Source: Actinomadura sp. 6K520
Lineage (GTDB): Bacteria; Actinomycetota; Actinomycetes; Streptosporangiales; Streptosporangiaceae
Reading direction: 5' to 3'
Length of the DNA: 62,709 nucleotides
NCBI RefSeq assembly: GCF_004349245.1
Contig: NZ_SMLC01000023.1
Span: 1 to 62,709 of the forward strand
The position numbers and the translations under genes were made by a program. Below are positions 1 through 10,900 of this stretch, in pieces. Below the pieces are notes generated by a model, which made no database searches, was not told where the DNA came from, and worked only from the letters and a program-made list of their open reading frames with translations. The stretch's first letter is position 1, and each line of letters opens with the position of its first letter.

Positions 1-1815
1 GTGGTCGAGGGCGTGGGCGAAGGTGGGCAGGTGGTGGTAGAGCTGGGCGCCCATGCCGGGGCGTTGGGAGCCTTGTCCGGAGTACAGCAGGGCGAGTTTG
101 CCGCCGGTGGGGGTGGCGCGGCCGGTGACCAGGCTGGGGTGCGGCTCCCCGGCCGCCAACGCCTCCAGCCCTTCGCGCAGTGCGGCTGGGTTGCCGGTGA
201 TGACGGCGCGGTGGTCCAGGGTGGAGCGGGTGGTGGCCAGCGCCCAGGCCACTTCACCGGGGTCCAGGTCGGGGTGGGTGTCCAGGTGGTGGATCAGGCG
301 TTGGGCTTGGGCGGCTAGCGCGGCTGGTGTTTTGGCCGACAGCAGCCACGGAATCACCGGAGGCTCAGGCCGCACCTCCACCGCAGAAGACTGGAGACGG
401 ACTACCTCACCGTCCGCCTCTGACGAGATGGCCGGAGCCTGCTCGATGATGGTGTGCGCGTTCGTTCCGCTCATCCCGAAGGAGGAGACGGCGGCGCGGC
501 GGGGCCGTCCGGTGTCGGGCCAGGGGATCTGCTCGGTGAGCAACTCGACCGCCCCCGCGGACCAGTCCACGTGCGGGGTCGGCTCGTCGACATGCAGCGT
601 CCGCGGCACGACCCCGTGATTGAGGGCCTGCACCATCTTGATGACACCGGCGACACCGGCGGCGGCCTGGGTGTGCCCGATGTTGGATTTGATAGAGCCC
701 AGTCGCAGGGGCCGGTCGGCGGGGCGTTGCTGTCCGTAGGTGGCGATGAGTGCTTGGGCTTCGATGGGGTCGCCCAGGGTGGTGCCGGTGCCGTGGGCTT
801 CGACGACGTCGACGTCTGCGGGTGTGAGGCGGGCGCTGGCCAGCGCGTCCTGGATGACCCGCTGCTGCGACGGCCCGTTGGGGGCGGTCAGGCCGTTGCT
901 GGCGCCGTCCTGGTTGACCGCCGACCCGCGCACGATGGCCAGCACAGGGTGGCCGTTGCGCTGCGCGTCGGAAAGCCGCTCGACCAGGAGCAGCCCGACA
1001 CCCTCACCCCAGCCTGTCCCGTCGGCCGCCGCCGCGAACGACTTGCAGCGCCCGTCACGGGCCAGGCCCCGCTGGCGGGAGAACTCCACGAACAGGGCGG
1101 GGGTGCACATGATGGTCGCGCCGCCCGCGAGGGCGAGATCGCACTCGCCGAGCCGGAGCGACCGGCAGGCCCAGTGCAGCGCCACCAGCGCCGAGGAGCA
1201 GGCGGTGTCGACGGTGACGGCGGGACCCTCCAGGCCGAGGCTGTAGGCCACCCGGCCGGAGGCGAAGCTGGCGGCGCCCCCGATCCCGATCTGGCCGTCG
1301 AACTCCTCGGGCATCCGCTGGAAGCCCGTCCCGTAGTCCAGGTAGATGATTCCGGCGAACACCCCGGTGCGGCTGCCCTGCAGGCCGGCGGGATCGATGC
1401 CGGCGCTCTCGACGGCCTCCCAGGCGGTCTCCAGCAGGAGGCGCTGCTGCGGATCGGTCGCCAGCGCGTCACGCGGGCTGATCCCGAAGAACTCGGCGTC
1501 GAACCGGCCCGCGTCGTAGAGGAACGCCCCCTCGTGGGCGTAGCTGGTGCCCCTGCGCTCCAGGTCCGGATGGCGGAGCGCGTCCAGGTTCCAGCCCCGG
1601 TCGGAGGGGAAGGCGGACACGGCGTCGGTCCCGTCCGCGACCAGCCGCCACAGGTCTGCGGGGGTCCGGGCGGCCCCCGGGTACCGGCAGCCCATCCCCA
1701 CGATCGCGATCGGCTCGGAGTCGGCGGACTCCAGTTCGGACAGCCGCTCCCGTGTCCGGTGCAGTTCGGCCGTCGTCCATTTCAGGTAGTCGACGAGCTT
1801 CTGTTCATCCGCCAT
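1..1815 (-). CDS. Type I modular polyketide synthase, N-terminal part (runs off the left edge)
   Basis: This is the first 605 residues of a modular PKS that continues beyond the window. Residues 1-30 form a short coiled-coil docking domain of the kind that receives the chain from the C-terminus of an upstream PKS (starts [13 protein letters not shown]). A ketosynthase follows at about 34-460, with the active-site Cys at about residue 206 in the DTACSSA motif and the usual EAHGTGT and [12 protein letters not shown] histidine motifs. A KS-AT linker then leads into the beginning of an acyltransferase ([10 protein letters not shown]). The AT specificity motifs and any reductive domains lie outside. 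A GAGGGGTGG element precedes the ATG. It is the last visible gene of the type I operon, so by colinearity it should be extension module 3, after the two modules of the large PKS at 4945-19740. Confidence 0.95.
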   Translation of the reverse strand, partial: MADEQKLVDYLKWTTAELHRTRERLSELESADSEPIAIVGMGCRYPGAARTPADLWRLVADGTDAVSAFPSDRGWNLDALRHPDLERRGTSYAHEGAFLYDAGRFDAEFFGISPRDALATDPQQRLLLETAWEAVESAGIDPAGLQGSRTGVFAGIIYLDYGTGFQRMPEEFDGQIGIGGAASFASGRVAYSLGLEGPAVTVDTACSSALVALHWACRSLRLGECDLALAGGATIMCTPALFVEFSRQRGLARDGRCKSFAAAADGTGWGEGVGLLLVERLSDAQRNGHPVLAIVRGSAVNQDGASNGLTAPNGPSQQRVIQDALASARLTPADVDVVEAHGTGTTLGDPIEAQALIATYGQQRPADRPLRLGSIKSNIGHTQAAAGVAGVIKMVQALNHGVVPRTLHVDEPTPHVDWSAGAVELLTEQIPWPDTGRPRRAAVSSFGMSGTNAHTIIEQAPAISSEADGEVVRLQSSAVEVRPEPPVIPWLLSAKTPAALAAQAQRLIHHLDTHPDLDPGEVAWALATTRSTLDHRAVITGNPAALREGLEALAAGEPHPSLVTGRATPTGGKLALLYSGQGSQRPGMGAQLYHHLPTFAHALDH

Positions 1816-1833
1816 CCGGAACCACCCCTCGGC

Positions 1834-2061
1834 TCACCTGTCCACCGCCAGCAGGTACATCTCGTGCAGGCTCGATGCCTGGAGAAGGTCGGGCAGGGGC
1901 ACGCTGCGTCCGGTCTCCCGCTCGATCGTCGTGAGCAGCCAGAGCAGGTGCATCGAGTCCCAGCCGGGGACCTGGTCCAGGGTGCGCTCGGCGTCCTCGG
2001 TCGTCACGGGCAGGCCGAGGTGGTCCCGGACGAGCGCGACGAAGTCGTCGATGGTGTTCAC
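1834..2061 (-). CDS. Free acyl carrier protein, partner of the FkbH-like protein
   Basis: A 75-aa stand-alone ACP. The phosphopantetheine attachment Ser is at residue 36 in GWDSMHLL. The GTG start overlaps the TGA of the FkbH-like gene (GTGA), so the two are translationally coupled, which argues that this ACP receives the FkbH product. In known systems FkbH-like enzymes take 1,3-bisphosphoglycerate, dephosphorylate it and load glyceryl onto such an ACP; the glyceryl-ACP then feeds methoxymalonyl-ACP or tetronate assembly. Which of these applies is not visible, because the dehydrogenases and methyltransferase of the methoxymalonyl route are not in the window. It cannot be the ACP of the distant type II PKS with any confidence. 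Confidence 0.88.
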   Translation of the reverse strand: MNTIDDFVALVRDHLGLPVTTEDAERTLDQVPGWDSMHLLWLLTTIERETGRSVPLPDLLQASSLHEMYLLAVDR

Positions 2062-4127
2062 GGCGTGTGCCCCCCAAGCTCGTCGGTGAGGCGGACATGG
2101 TCGGGCGGTGTGAAGATCTCGGCGAGGTCGTGCCGGAACCAGGTCGTCCCCTCGGAGCCGTCCGGCCCGGCGGGTCCGCCGCCGGACGCCGCGTCCTCCA
2201 CGAAGCCGTGCCGGGAGTAGAGGTCCGCGACGCCGCCGTTCCTGGGCGTCGGGCGGTAGGCGCCGTAGACGGCGCGGGCGGCGCCGGCGCGCGCGTGCCG
2301 CAGCACCGCCGCCAGGCACGCCTGCTCGATACCCCGGCCGAACACGCGGCAGCTCAGCAGGAACCCGTCGATGCGCACCGCGTCGTCCGCCCACCGGGTG
2401 AACAGCGCGCCCACCGTTCCGTTGTCGCCGAACCGGTCGCGTGACCGGATGGTCAGGATCCGGGTGCGGGCGTCCTTGAGCAGGTCCCTGACCTCGGGGA
2501 CGCCGAGCCGCCGGGTGACCGTGTTGAACTGGTTGGTCCGCATGGTGAGCTGGGAGACCCGCGCCGCGTCCTCCCCGGTGGCGTCGGCCAGGACGACCCG
2601 GACGTCCAGCTCGCGCAGGTAGTCCTCGATCGAGTCGAAGGTGTGCAGGAAGTTCCGGCGCGCCCGCTCGTCCCGGTACCTGGCCTTGCGGACGTGGTCC
2701 TCGGCGGTCGTCTCCCGGACGTCGAACCAGCCGTCGGCCAGCAGCCTCTCGCCGTGTAGCGCGGGATCGTCGTCGAGGCCGACCACCGCCACATCGGGAT
2801 GCTCGGACCGCACGAGCCAGCATTCGAAGGCGCTGTCGTCGGCGAAGACGAGGCTGTGCGTGCCGAGGTTGAGCTCCCGCGCGAGTTCGGCGACGTTCTC
2901 AGGCTTGGGTCTCCAGTTGGCCACGACGTGGACGAAGTCGTCCTCACGCAGAACCATGCCGGGGTGCTCGCGCAGCACCTTGCGGACCGGCTCGACGTCG
3001 TTCTTGCTGACCACGGCGAGCAGCACCCCCTGCGAGCCGACCTGCTTCACCACGCGCTGGAACTCCCGGAACGCCTCGCCGCGGTGCCCCTCCCCCACCT
3101 CGATGCCGTCCACGCCGTCGTCGCCGAGCACTCCGCCCCACAGCGTGTTGTCCAGGTCGAGAACCAGGCATTTCCTGGTGCGGCCGGTGAGATGGCGGAC
3201 CAGGTGGCCGGCCTCGCGCGCGTACGCGGCCAGCAGGTCCGGGGACAGGTGCGCCTTGGCGTAGACGCTCAGGCGCGGGTCGCTGGCGGGCGACGCCTCG
3301 GCGGCGAACGGGTCGAGGTCCAGCACCACGACGCGCTCGTGCTCCTCGCACAGGCGCAGCAGCCGGGCGTTCAGCTCGCGCCACAGGGCGCCCAGCCGGG
3401 CCCTCGACCGGTGGTCGACGAGCTGCGCGGTGTACCGCCGCAGCAGCGGCAGCGTGTTGAGCACCAGCGTGCCGCGGCAGTTCGCCTCGAACGTGGTGGC
3501 CAGCCCCTCCAGCAGGCCGATCTTCTCCAGGCCGGCGCGCTCGACGTCCTCGGGGCGCCAGGGGACGGCGACCTCGTCGAACACGACCGCCGGGTCCAGC
3601 ACGCACAGGACGAGGTCGGGCCCGGCCGCGTACAGCTCGCTGCCCGGGTCACCGAGTTCGAGGACATAGCCATCGAAACGACCCGTGAACGGGCGGAGGA
3701 GGAAACCGTGCCGGGCGAGCTGCGCCGTCAGCGCGGGCAGCAGGTCCGGCAGCGTGCCGTGCCCGGTGAGCGCGACGGTCACCGCGGGGATCCCGGGATG
3801 CCGCTCGGCCGTCTCGGCGGCGTCCAGCCGGGCGAGCAGGTTCCCCGCCCGCACCAGCTCGCGCCCGCTCAGCTCGGCCACCAGCCGCTGGGCCTCGGGA
3901 TACCGGGCGGCCAGGGTCCCCGAGCGGTGCAGGGCCAGCAGCGCGTCGGCCGGTGCCACACCGTCCCGCGGAGCCGATTCGCCCACGCCCGCCTCCTCCC
4001 CCGCGGCCTCGCCGCGTTCCGTCCGGCTCGTCCTCGTCAGCGGGACCGCCTCCCGCGGCCCCGCATTCACGATCTCGGGACCGGCTAAAGCTGCGCTAAC
4101 CCGGTCCTTGCGCGCCCGCGGAGTCAC
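2058..4127 (-). CDS. FkbH-like HAD-family glyceryl transferase/phosphatase
   Basis: A 689-aa protein. The HAD nucleophile motif DLDNTLWGG begins at about residue 324. An N-terminal FkbH/SGNH-like region lies at about 30-300, and the C-terminal third (about 500-650) resembles the GNAT-like domain of long FkbH proteins. Family knowledge: FkbH converts 1,3-bisphosphoglycerate to glyceryl-S-ACP. The GTG start at 4127 overlaps the stop of the thioesterase gene (GTGA), and its own stop overlaps the ACP start, so TE-FkbH-ACP are coupled. Codon 14 is TTA (4086-4088), the only in-frame TTA I found in the recognised genes of this window. In actinomycetes such codons can make expression depend on the developmental tRNA-Leu(UAA). 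The open frame continues upstream of 4127, but that stretch is antisense-like and overlaps the thioesterase, so I rejected the longer start. Confidence 0.9.
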   Translation of the reverse strand: MTPRARKDRVSAALAGPEIVNAGPREAVPLTRTSRTERGEAAGEEAGVGESAPRDGVAPADALLALHRSGTLAARYPEAQRLVAELSGRELVRAGNLLARLDAAETAERHPGIPAVTVALTGHGTLPDLLPALTAQLARHGFLLRPFTGRFDGYVLELGDPGSELYAAGPDLVLCVLDPAVVFDEVAVPWRPEDVERAGLEKIGLLEGLATTFEANCRGTLVLNTLPLLRRYTAQLVDHRSRARLGALWRELNARLLRLCEEHERVVVLDLDPFAAEASPASDPRLSVYAKAHLSPDLLAAYAREAGHLVRHLTGRTRKCLVLDLDNTLWGGVLGDDGVDGIEVGEGHRGEAFREFQRVVKQVGSQGVLLAVVSKNDVEPVRKVLREHPGMVLREDDFVHVVANWRPKPENVAELARELNLGTHSLVFADDSAFECWLVRSEHPDVAVVGLDDDPALHGERLLADGWFDVRETTAEDHVRKARYRDERARRNFLHTFDSIEDYLRELDVRVVLADATGEDAARVSQLTMRTNQFNTVTRRLGVPEVRDLLKDARTRILTIRSRDRFGDNGTVGALFTRWADDAVRIDGFLLSCRVFGRGIEQACLAAVLRHARAGAARAVYGAYRPTPRNGGVADLYSRHGFVEDAASGGGPAGPDGSEGTTWFRHDLAEIFTPPDHVRLTDELGGHTP

Positions 4128-4894
4128 GGGACGGCGGCCCGGAAGGCGAGGATGTCCGCGGAGACCGCCTTGATGGTCTCCGCCGGGCGGTCCCCCAGGT
4201 AGAAGTGGCCGCCCGCGAACACGCGCAGGCCGAAGGAGGCCGACGTGTGGTCGCGCCAAGCCGCGGCCTCCGCGACCGCCACCTTCGGATCGGAGTCGCC
4301 GACGTAGGCGGCGATCGGGCAGCGCAGCGGAGGGCCGGGACGGTGCCGGTAGGTCTCGATCGCCTTGTAGTCGGTCCGCAGCGCCGGAAGGACCATCCGC
4401 AGCAGCTCCTCGTCTCCGAGGACCCCCGCGTCGGTGCCCTCCAGGGAGCGCACTTCGGCGATGAGGCCCTGGTCGTCGCGGGTGTGCACGGTCTCGGTAC
4501 GGTGCAGCGACGGCGCCCGGCGGCCCGAGACGATGATCCCCAGCGGGCTCCCGCCCGTCTCCCGCTCGATCACGCGGGCCACCTCGTAGCAGGTGACGGC
4601 CCCCATGCTGTGCCCGAAGAACACCAGCGGGCGGTCCAGCACGCCGCGCAGCGCCGCGAAGACCGCGGCGGCCAGCTCGTCGATGGTGTCGACCGGCGGC
4701 TCCCTGCGCCGGTCCTGCCTGCCGGGGTACTGCACGGCCAGCACGTTCGCCGAGCCGGACAGCGCGGCGGAGACCGGGAAGAAGTAGGCCGCCGAGCCGC
4801 CCGCGTGCGGGAAGCAGACCAGCAGCGGATCGCCGTCCACGCCCTGGTGGAAGCGCCGCAGCCAGAGGTCGTCTTTCCGTCCGCACTGGTCCAC
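4124..4894 (-). CDS. Type II thioesterase (alpha/beta hydrolase, RifR/GrsT-like)
   Basis: 256 aa. It shows the FPHAGGSA motif near the N-terminus that is typical of external PKS/NRPS thioesterases, the nucleophile in GHSMG (Ser at about residue 96), and a late His in GGHFYL. Enzymes of this family remove stalled or wrongly primed acyl groups from carrier proteins, so it is an editing enzyme for this assembly line, not the chain-releasing domain. I chose the GTG start at 4894 because the protein then begins just before the conserved fold and 50 nt after the stop of the large PKS. The gene ends in a GTGA overlap with the FkbH-like gene. Confidence 0.92.
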   Translation of the reverse strand: MDQCGRKDDLWLRRFHQGVDGDPLLVCFPHAGGSAAYFFPVSAALSGSANVLAVQYPGRQDRRREPPVDTIDELAAAVFAALRGVLDRPLVFFGHSMGAVTCYEVARVIERETGGSPLGIIVSGRRAPSLHRTETVHTRDDQGLIAEVRSLEGTDAGVLGDEELLRMVLPALRTDYKAIETYRHRPGPPLRCPIAAYVGDSDPKVAVAEAAAWRDHTSASFGLRVFAGGHFYLGDRPAETIKAVSADILAFRAAVP

Positions 4895-4944
4895 GTGAGT
4901 CCCGTCCCTTCGCTTCGGGTGCCACGGCCCCTCCGGCCGCCGGC

Positions 4945-7900
4945 TCAGGAGATCCCGAGTTCTCTGTCGATGAAGTCGATGACCTCGTCCGGGGTCGCCG
5001 CCTCGTCGAGGCGGTCCGTTCCGGGGTCCGCCGCGGGCGCGCCGGCGTGCCGGTCCCGCCAGCGGCCGAGCAGCGCCTCCAGGCGCGCGGTCACCTCCCG
5101 GTGGCCGCTCCACCCGCCGGGAGCCGCGCCGAGCGCGGTCTCCAGCCGGTCCAGTTCGCTCAGTACCGCGGGCGCTCCCGGCTCCGGTTCCGCCGACTCA
5201 CCGCCGGCGAGGAACACGCCCAGGTGCCGGGCGAGCGCGTCGAGCGTCGGATGGTCGAAGACGAGCGTCGCGGGCAGGCGGGTGCCCGCGGCGGTGCTGA
5301 GGCGGTTGCGGAACTCGACCGCGGTGAGCGAGTCGAACCCGAGTTCCTTGAAGGTCGCGGTGGTGGTGACCGCGTCCGCCGACCGGTGGCCGAGCACGGT
5401 GGCGGCGTTGGCCCGGACGACGTCCACCAGGGCCTCGTGCCGGCGGCCTGCGGGGAGCCGCGCCAGCCGCTCGGCGAGCGAGGGCCCTGCCGCGCGGCCG
5501 CCGCGGCCCGCGGCGCGGCGGCCGGTGCCGCCGGCCAGGACGCGCAGGACCGCCGGGGGGTTCCCGGCTCCGGTCCGCGCCCGCAGCGCGGCCACGTCCA
5601 GCCGGGCCGGCACCAGCAGTGCCCGCCCGTCGCCGCGCGCCGTGTCGAACAGTGCCAGCCCCTGCTCCGAGGGCAGCGGCACCACTCCGGACCGGCCGAG
5701 CCGGGCCAGGTCGGCGCCGTCCAGGTGCGCCGTCATCCGGCTGGTCTCCGCCCACAGCCCCCACGCCAGCGACACGGCCGGGAGCCCGCGGGCCTGGCGG
5801 CGGGCGGCGAGGGCGTCCTCGAACGCGTTGGCCGCCGCGTAGTTGGCCTGCCCGGGGGTGCCGAGCACACCGGCGCTGGAGGAGAACAGCACGAACTCCG
5901 CCAGGTCGAGCTCGCGGGTCAGCACGTCCAGGTTCGCCGCGGCCGCCACCTTGGGCCGCAGCACCCGTGCCACCTGGTCCGGGGTCATGGAGCCGACCAC
6001 CGCGTCGTCCACCACGCCCGCCGCGTGCACGACCGCGGTCAGCGGGTGCTCCGCCGGGACGGCGGCCAGCAGCCGGGCCAGGTCGGCACGGTCGGCGGCG
6101 TCGCAGGCCGCCACGGTGACCCGCGCGCCGAGCCCGGTCAGCTCGGCCGCCAGTTCGGCGGCGCCGGCCGCCCGGGAGCCCTGGCGGCCGGTCAGCAGCA
6201 GGTGCCGCATCCCGTGCCGCTCCACCAGGTGGCGCGCCACCCGTCGGCCCAGCGCGCCGGTGCCGCCGGTGATCAGGACCGTGCCCGCCGGGTCGGGCGC
6301 CACCGGCACGGTGAGGACGATCTTGCCGACGTGCCGGGCCTGGCTCATGAAGCGGAACGCCTGCCGGGCCTGCCGCAGGTCCCACGCGCGCAGCGGCGGG
6401 TGCCGGAGCGCTCCCCGCTCGAACAGCGCGAGGATCTCCGCCAGCATCCGGCCGAGCCGCTCCGGCCCGGCTTCCAGCACGTCGTAGGCGCGGTAGGCCA
6501 CGCCGGGGTGGGCGGCGGCGACCTCGTCGGCGTCGCGGATGTCGGTCTTGCCCATCTCCACGAACCGGCCGCCCCGCGGCAGGAGCCGCAGCGACGCGTC
6601 GACGAACTCGCCGTTCAGCGCGTCGAGGACGACGTCCATGCCGCGGCCGCCGGTCGCCGCCAGGAACCGGTGCTCGAAGTCCAGGTCGCGGGACGACGCG
6701 ATGTGCGCGTCGTCCAGCCCCAGCGCACGCAGCGCCGGCCACTTCCCCTCGCTCGCCGTGGCGAACACCTCCGCGCCGAGGTGCCGGGCCAGCTGCACCG
6801 CGGCCATCCCGACGCCGCCGGTCGCGGCGTGCACCAGCACGGCCTCGCCCGGCCGCAGGCCGGCCAGGTCGACCAGCCCGTAGCAGGCGGTCAGGTAGGC
6901 CACCGGCACGGCTGCCGCCTGCGCGTACGACCAGCCCGCCGGGATCCGCGCGAGCATCCGCCGGTCCACCGCCGCCACCGGGCCGAAGGCGTGGGGGAAC
7001 AGGCCCGCCACGCGGTCGCCCGCGGCCAGGTCGGTGACCCCGGCGCCGACCTCGGTGACCACCCCGGCCCCCTCGCTGCCGAGCGGGGCGGCGGCGTCGG
7101 GGTACATGCCCAGGGCGATCAGCACGTCGCGGAAGTTCAGGCCCGCGGCGCGCACCGCCACGCGGACCTCGCCGGCGGCCAGCGGCGCCTCGGCCTCCGG
7201 GTGCGGGACGAGTTCCAGGTCCTCCAGCGTCGCGCTTCCCGGCGCCGCCATCCGCCAGGCCCCGGCCTCGGCGGGGGGAGCGAGCGCGGGGCCGGTTCCG
7301 GTGCCGGTCAGCCGGGGCACGAGGGCTTCGCCGTGCCGGATCGCGAGCTGCGGCTCGTCCGCGTCCGCCGCGGCGGGCAGGCGGTCCGCCGCGACCTGCG
7401 GCGAGGCGGGATCGCCGTCGAGGTCGACGATCAGGAAGCGGCCCGGATGCTCCGCCTGCGCCGACCGCATCAGGCCCCAGAGCGGAGCGCAGGCCAGATC
7501 GGCGACCTCGGCCCCGTCGCCCGCCGCCACCGCTCCGCGGGTGAACACGGCCAGCCGGGAGGAGTCGAACCGCGGGTCGGCGAGCCATCGCTGCACCGTG
7601 CCGAGGACCGCCACCGTCATCCGCTCCGCGGCCGCTCCGTCGCCGGCGTCCGCCGGACCCGCGCACGGCAGGGCCACGACGTCCGGTACGGGGGCGCCCG
7701 CCTCGACCGAGGCGGCCAGCCCGGCGAGGTCCGGGTGGCGGCGCACACGCACGCCACCGGATTCGAGCGCCCGGCCCAGCCCGAGGCCGTCGGCGCCCAG
7801 CACGGCCCAGTCGTGCGGGTCCGGGGCTCCGTGCACGTCTCCGGGCAGTGGTGTCCAGTCGACTTGGAAGAGCCATTCGCCGCCGCCGCGCGCCCGCCGG

Positions 7901-10900
7901 GCCGGCACGGGCCGCAGCACCACCGAGTCGATCGCGGCGACCGGGCTCCCGTCCGGGTCCCAGGCCGTCACCGAGATCCCTTCCCCGCCCTCCGGGACGA
8001 CCCTGATCCGCAGTTCCGACGCGCCGGAGGCGTAGACGTCCATCCCCGCGCAGACGAACGGCAGCCGTCCCCCGGCGTCCCCCTCCCCGGCGATCAGCGG
8101 GAGCCCGGCCTGCAGGGCCGCGTCCAGCAGCGCCGGATGCGCGACGAAGCCGTCCGCCGCGCCATCGGCGTCCCCGTCCGGTGCGCGATCGGCGCCGGGG
8201 TCGAGGTCCGCCTCGGCGAACACCTCGTCGCCGCGCCGCCAGACCGCGCGCAGCCGCCGGAACGCGGGACCGTAGTCGAGGCCCCCGGCGGCGGCTCGCG
8301 CGTAGAGGTCCGCCACGTCGACCGGCTCCGCGCCCTCCGGCGGCCACACCGCCTCGCCGGATGCGGGGGGCGCGGCCGCGGCCGGACCGAGGGCTCCGGT
8401 GGCGTGCCGCGTCCACGGTGTTCCCGCCGGCGCCTTCTCCGGACGCGAATGCACGCTCAGCGCCCAGCGTTCCGGTTCTTCGTCCGCCACGACCCTGACC
8501 TGCAACGCGACCGCGTCCTGGTCCGGAACGTCGAGGGGCGCCTCCAGGGTGAGCTCCGCCACCCGGCCGCAGCCCAGCTCGTCGCCGGCGCGGACGGCCA
8601 TCTCCAGGAACGCGGTGGCGGGCACGACGGCCGTGCCCAGTACCCGGTGGTCGCCGAGCCACGGGTGGGTGCGCGGCGACAGCCTGCCGGTGAAGAGCAT
8701 CCCGTCGCCGTCGGCCAGCCCGACCGAGGCTCCCAGCAGGGGGTGCTCGGCGGCGGCCAGTCCGAGCCCCGCCGCGTCCTCCCGCCCGGTGTCCGCGGAG
8801 AGCCAGAAGCGCCGCCGCTGGAAGGCGTAGGTCGGCAGGTCGACCCTGCGGGGCCGCGCCGGGGCGAACAGGGCCGCCCAGTCCACGGGCACCCCGGCGG
8901 TGTGGGCCTGCGCGACCGCGCCCAGCACCGCTTCGGGCTCGGGCCGGTTCTCGCGCAGCGCGACCGCCGTCGCCGGCGCCGCTTCCATGCACTCGCGCGC
9001 CATCGCGGTCAGCACCCCGGGACCCAGTTCGATGCAGGCGGCGACGTCCTGCGCTTCGAGCCAGCGCACGCCGTCGGCGAAGCGCACGGCGCCGCGGATG
9101 TGCTCGACCCAGTAGCCGGCGGAGCAGAGCCGCTCCGCCGGGACGGGCCCGCCGGTGAGGTTGGAGATGATCGGGATCTCCGGTGGCCGGAACGACAGCC
9201 CCTCGGCCACCGCGCGGAAGCCGGCCAGCATCGGCTCCATCCGCGGCGAGTGGAAGGCGTGGCTGACCCGCAGCCGCCTGGTCTTGCGGCCGCGGTCCCG
9301 CCAGTGGGCGGCCAGTTCCTCGACCGCCTCCGCGTCCCCGGAGAGCACGGTGCCGGACGGCCCGTTCAGGGCCGCGATCGCCACCGCGTCCTCGCGGCCG
9401 GCCAGCAGCGGCAGCACCTCGTCCTCCGACGCCTGCACCGCGGCCATCGCGCCGCCGCCCGGCAGCCGCTGCATCAGCTGCCCGCGCGCCGCGACCAGGG
9501 AGCAGGCGTCGTCCAGGGACAGCACCCCGGCCACATGGGCCGCGGCCACCTCGCCGATCGAGTGCCCCAGCAGGAAGTCCGGCCGCACCCCCCATGCCGC
9601 CAGCAGGCGGAAGAGGGACGTCTCGACGGCGAACAGCCCTGCCTGGGCGTAGACCGTGTCGTCGAGGGAGGACCCGCCGGGCGCCGCACCGCCGAACACG
9701 ACCTCGCGCAGCGAGCACCGCAGCAGCGGGTCGAGGCGCTCGCAGATCTGGTCGAACGCTTCGGCGAACACCGGGTACGCCTCGTAGAGGCCGCGGCCCA
9801 TGCCGGCCCGCTGCGCGCCCTGGCCGGGGAACAGGAACGCGACACGGCCGTCGGCACGCGCCTCGCCGTGGACCACCTCCGGCGCCCGCCCGCCCTGCGA
9901 CAACTCGGCAAGGTCCTGCAGTGCCTCTTCGCGCTCGCGCACCAGGACGACCGCGCGGTGCTCCAGTGCGGTTCGCGTCGTGGCGAGCGAGAAGCCCACG
10001 TCCACCGGCCGGAGGTCGGGGCGGGCGGTGAGGAAGCCCCGCAGCCTGGCCGCCTGGGCCCGCAACGCGTGCTCCGTCCGGCCCGACAAGGGCCAGGGAA
10101 CGACCGCCGCACCGGCGTCGGAGGGCTCGGCGGGCGCGGCGGCCGCCCCGTCCGCTTCTTCCCCGTCCGCCTCTTCGAGGATCACGTGGGCGTTGGTCCC
10201 GCTGATGCCGAAGGACGAGACGCCAGCCCGCCGGGGGCGGTCGCCGCGCGGCCACGGAACCGGCTCGGCCAGCAGCGACACCGCCCCGGCGGACCAGTCC
10301 ACGTGCGGGGTCGGCTCGGCGCCGTGCAGCGACGGCGGCAGCTCGCCGTGCCGCATCGCCATGACCATCTTGATGATGCCCGCGACGCCGGCGGCCGCCT
10401 GCGCGTGCCCGATGTTGGACTTGACCGAGCCCAGCCACAGCGGCCGGTCCGGCGAGCGGTCCCCGCCGTAGGCGGCGAGCAGCGCCTGGGCCTCGATCGG
10501 ATCCCCGAGCGTGGTCCCCGTCCCGTGCCCGTCCACCGCGTCCACCTGGTCCGGCCGGAGGTGCGCGGCGCTCAGCGCGGCGCGGATCACCCGCTGCTGG
10601 GACGGGCCGTTCGGCGCGGTCAGCCCGTTGCTGGCGCCGTCCTGGTTGGTGGCGCTGCCGCGCACCACCGCCAGCACCGGGTGCCCGTTGCGCCGCGCCT
10701 GCGACAGCCGCTCCAGGACGAGCACGCCCGCGCCCTCCGACCAGGCCACCCCGTCGGCGGACGCGGCGAACGACTTGCAGCGGCCGTCCGGCGCGAGCCC
10801 GCGCTGCCGGCTGAACTCCACGAAGGTGTCCGGGGTCGCCATCACCGTCACCCCGCCCGCCAGGGCCAGCGAGCACTCCCCCCGGCGCAGCGCCTGCGCG

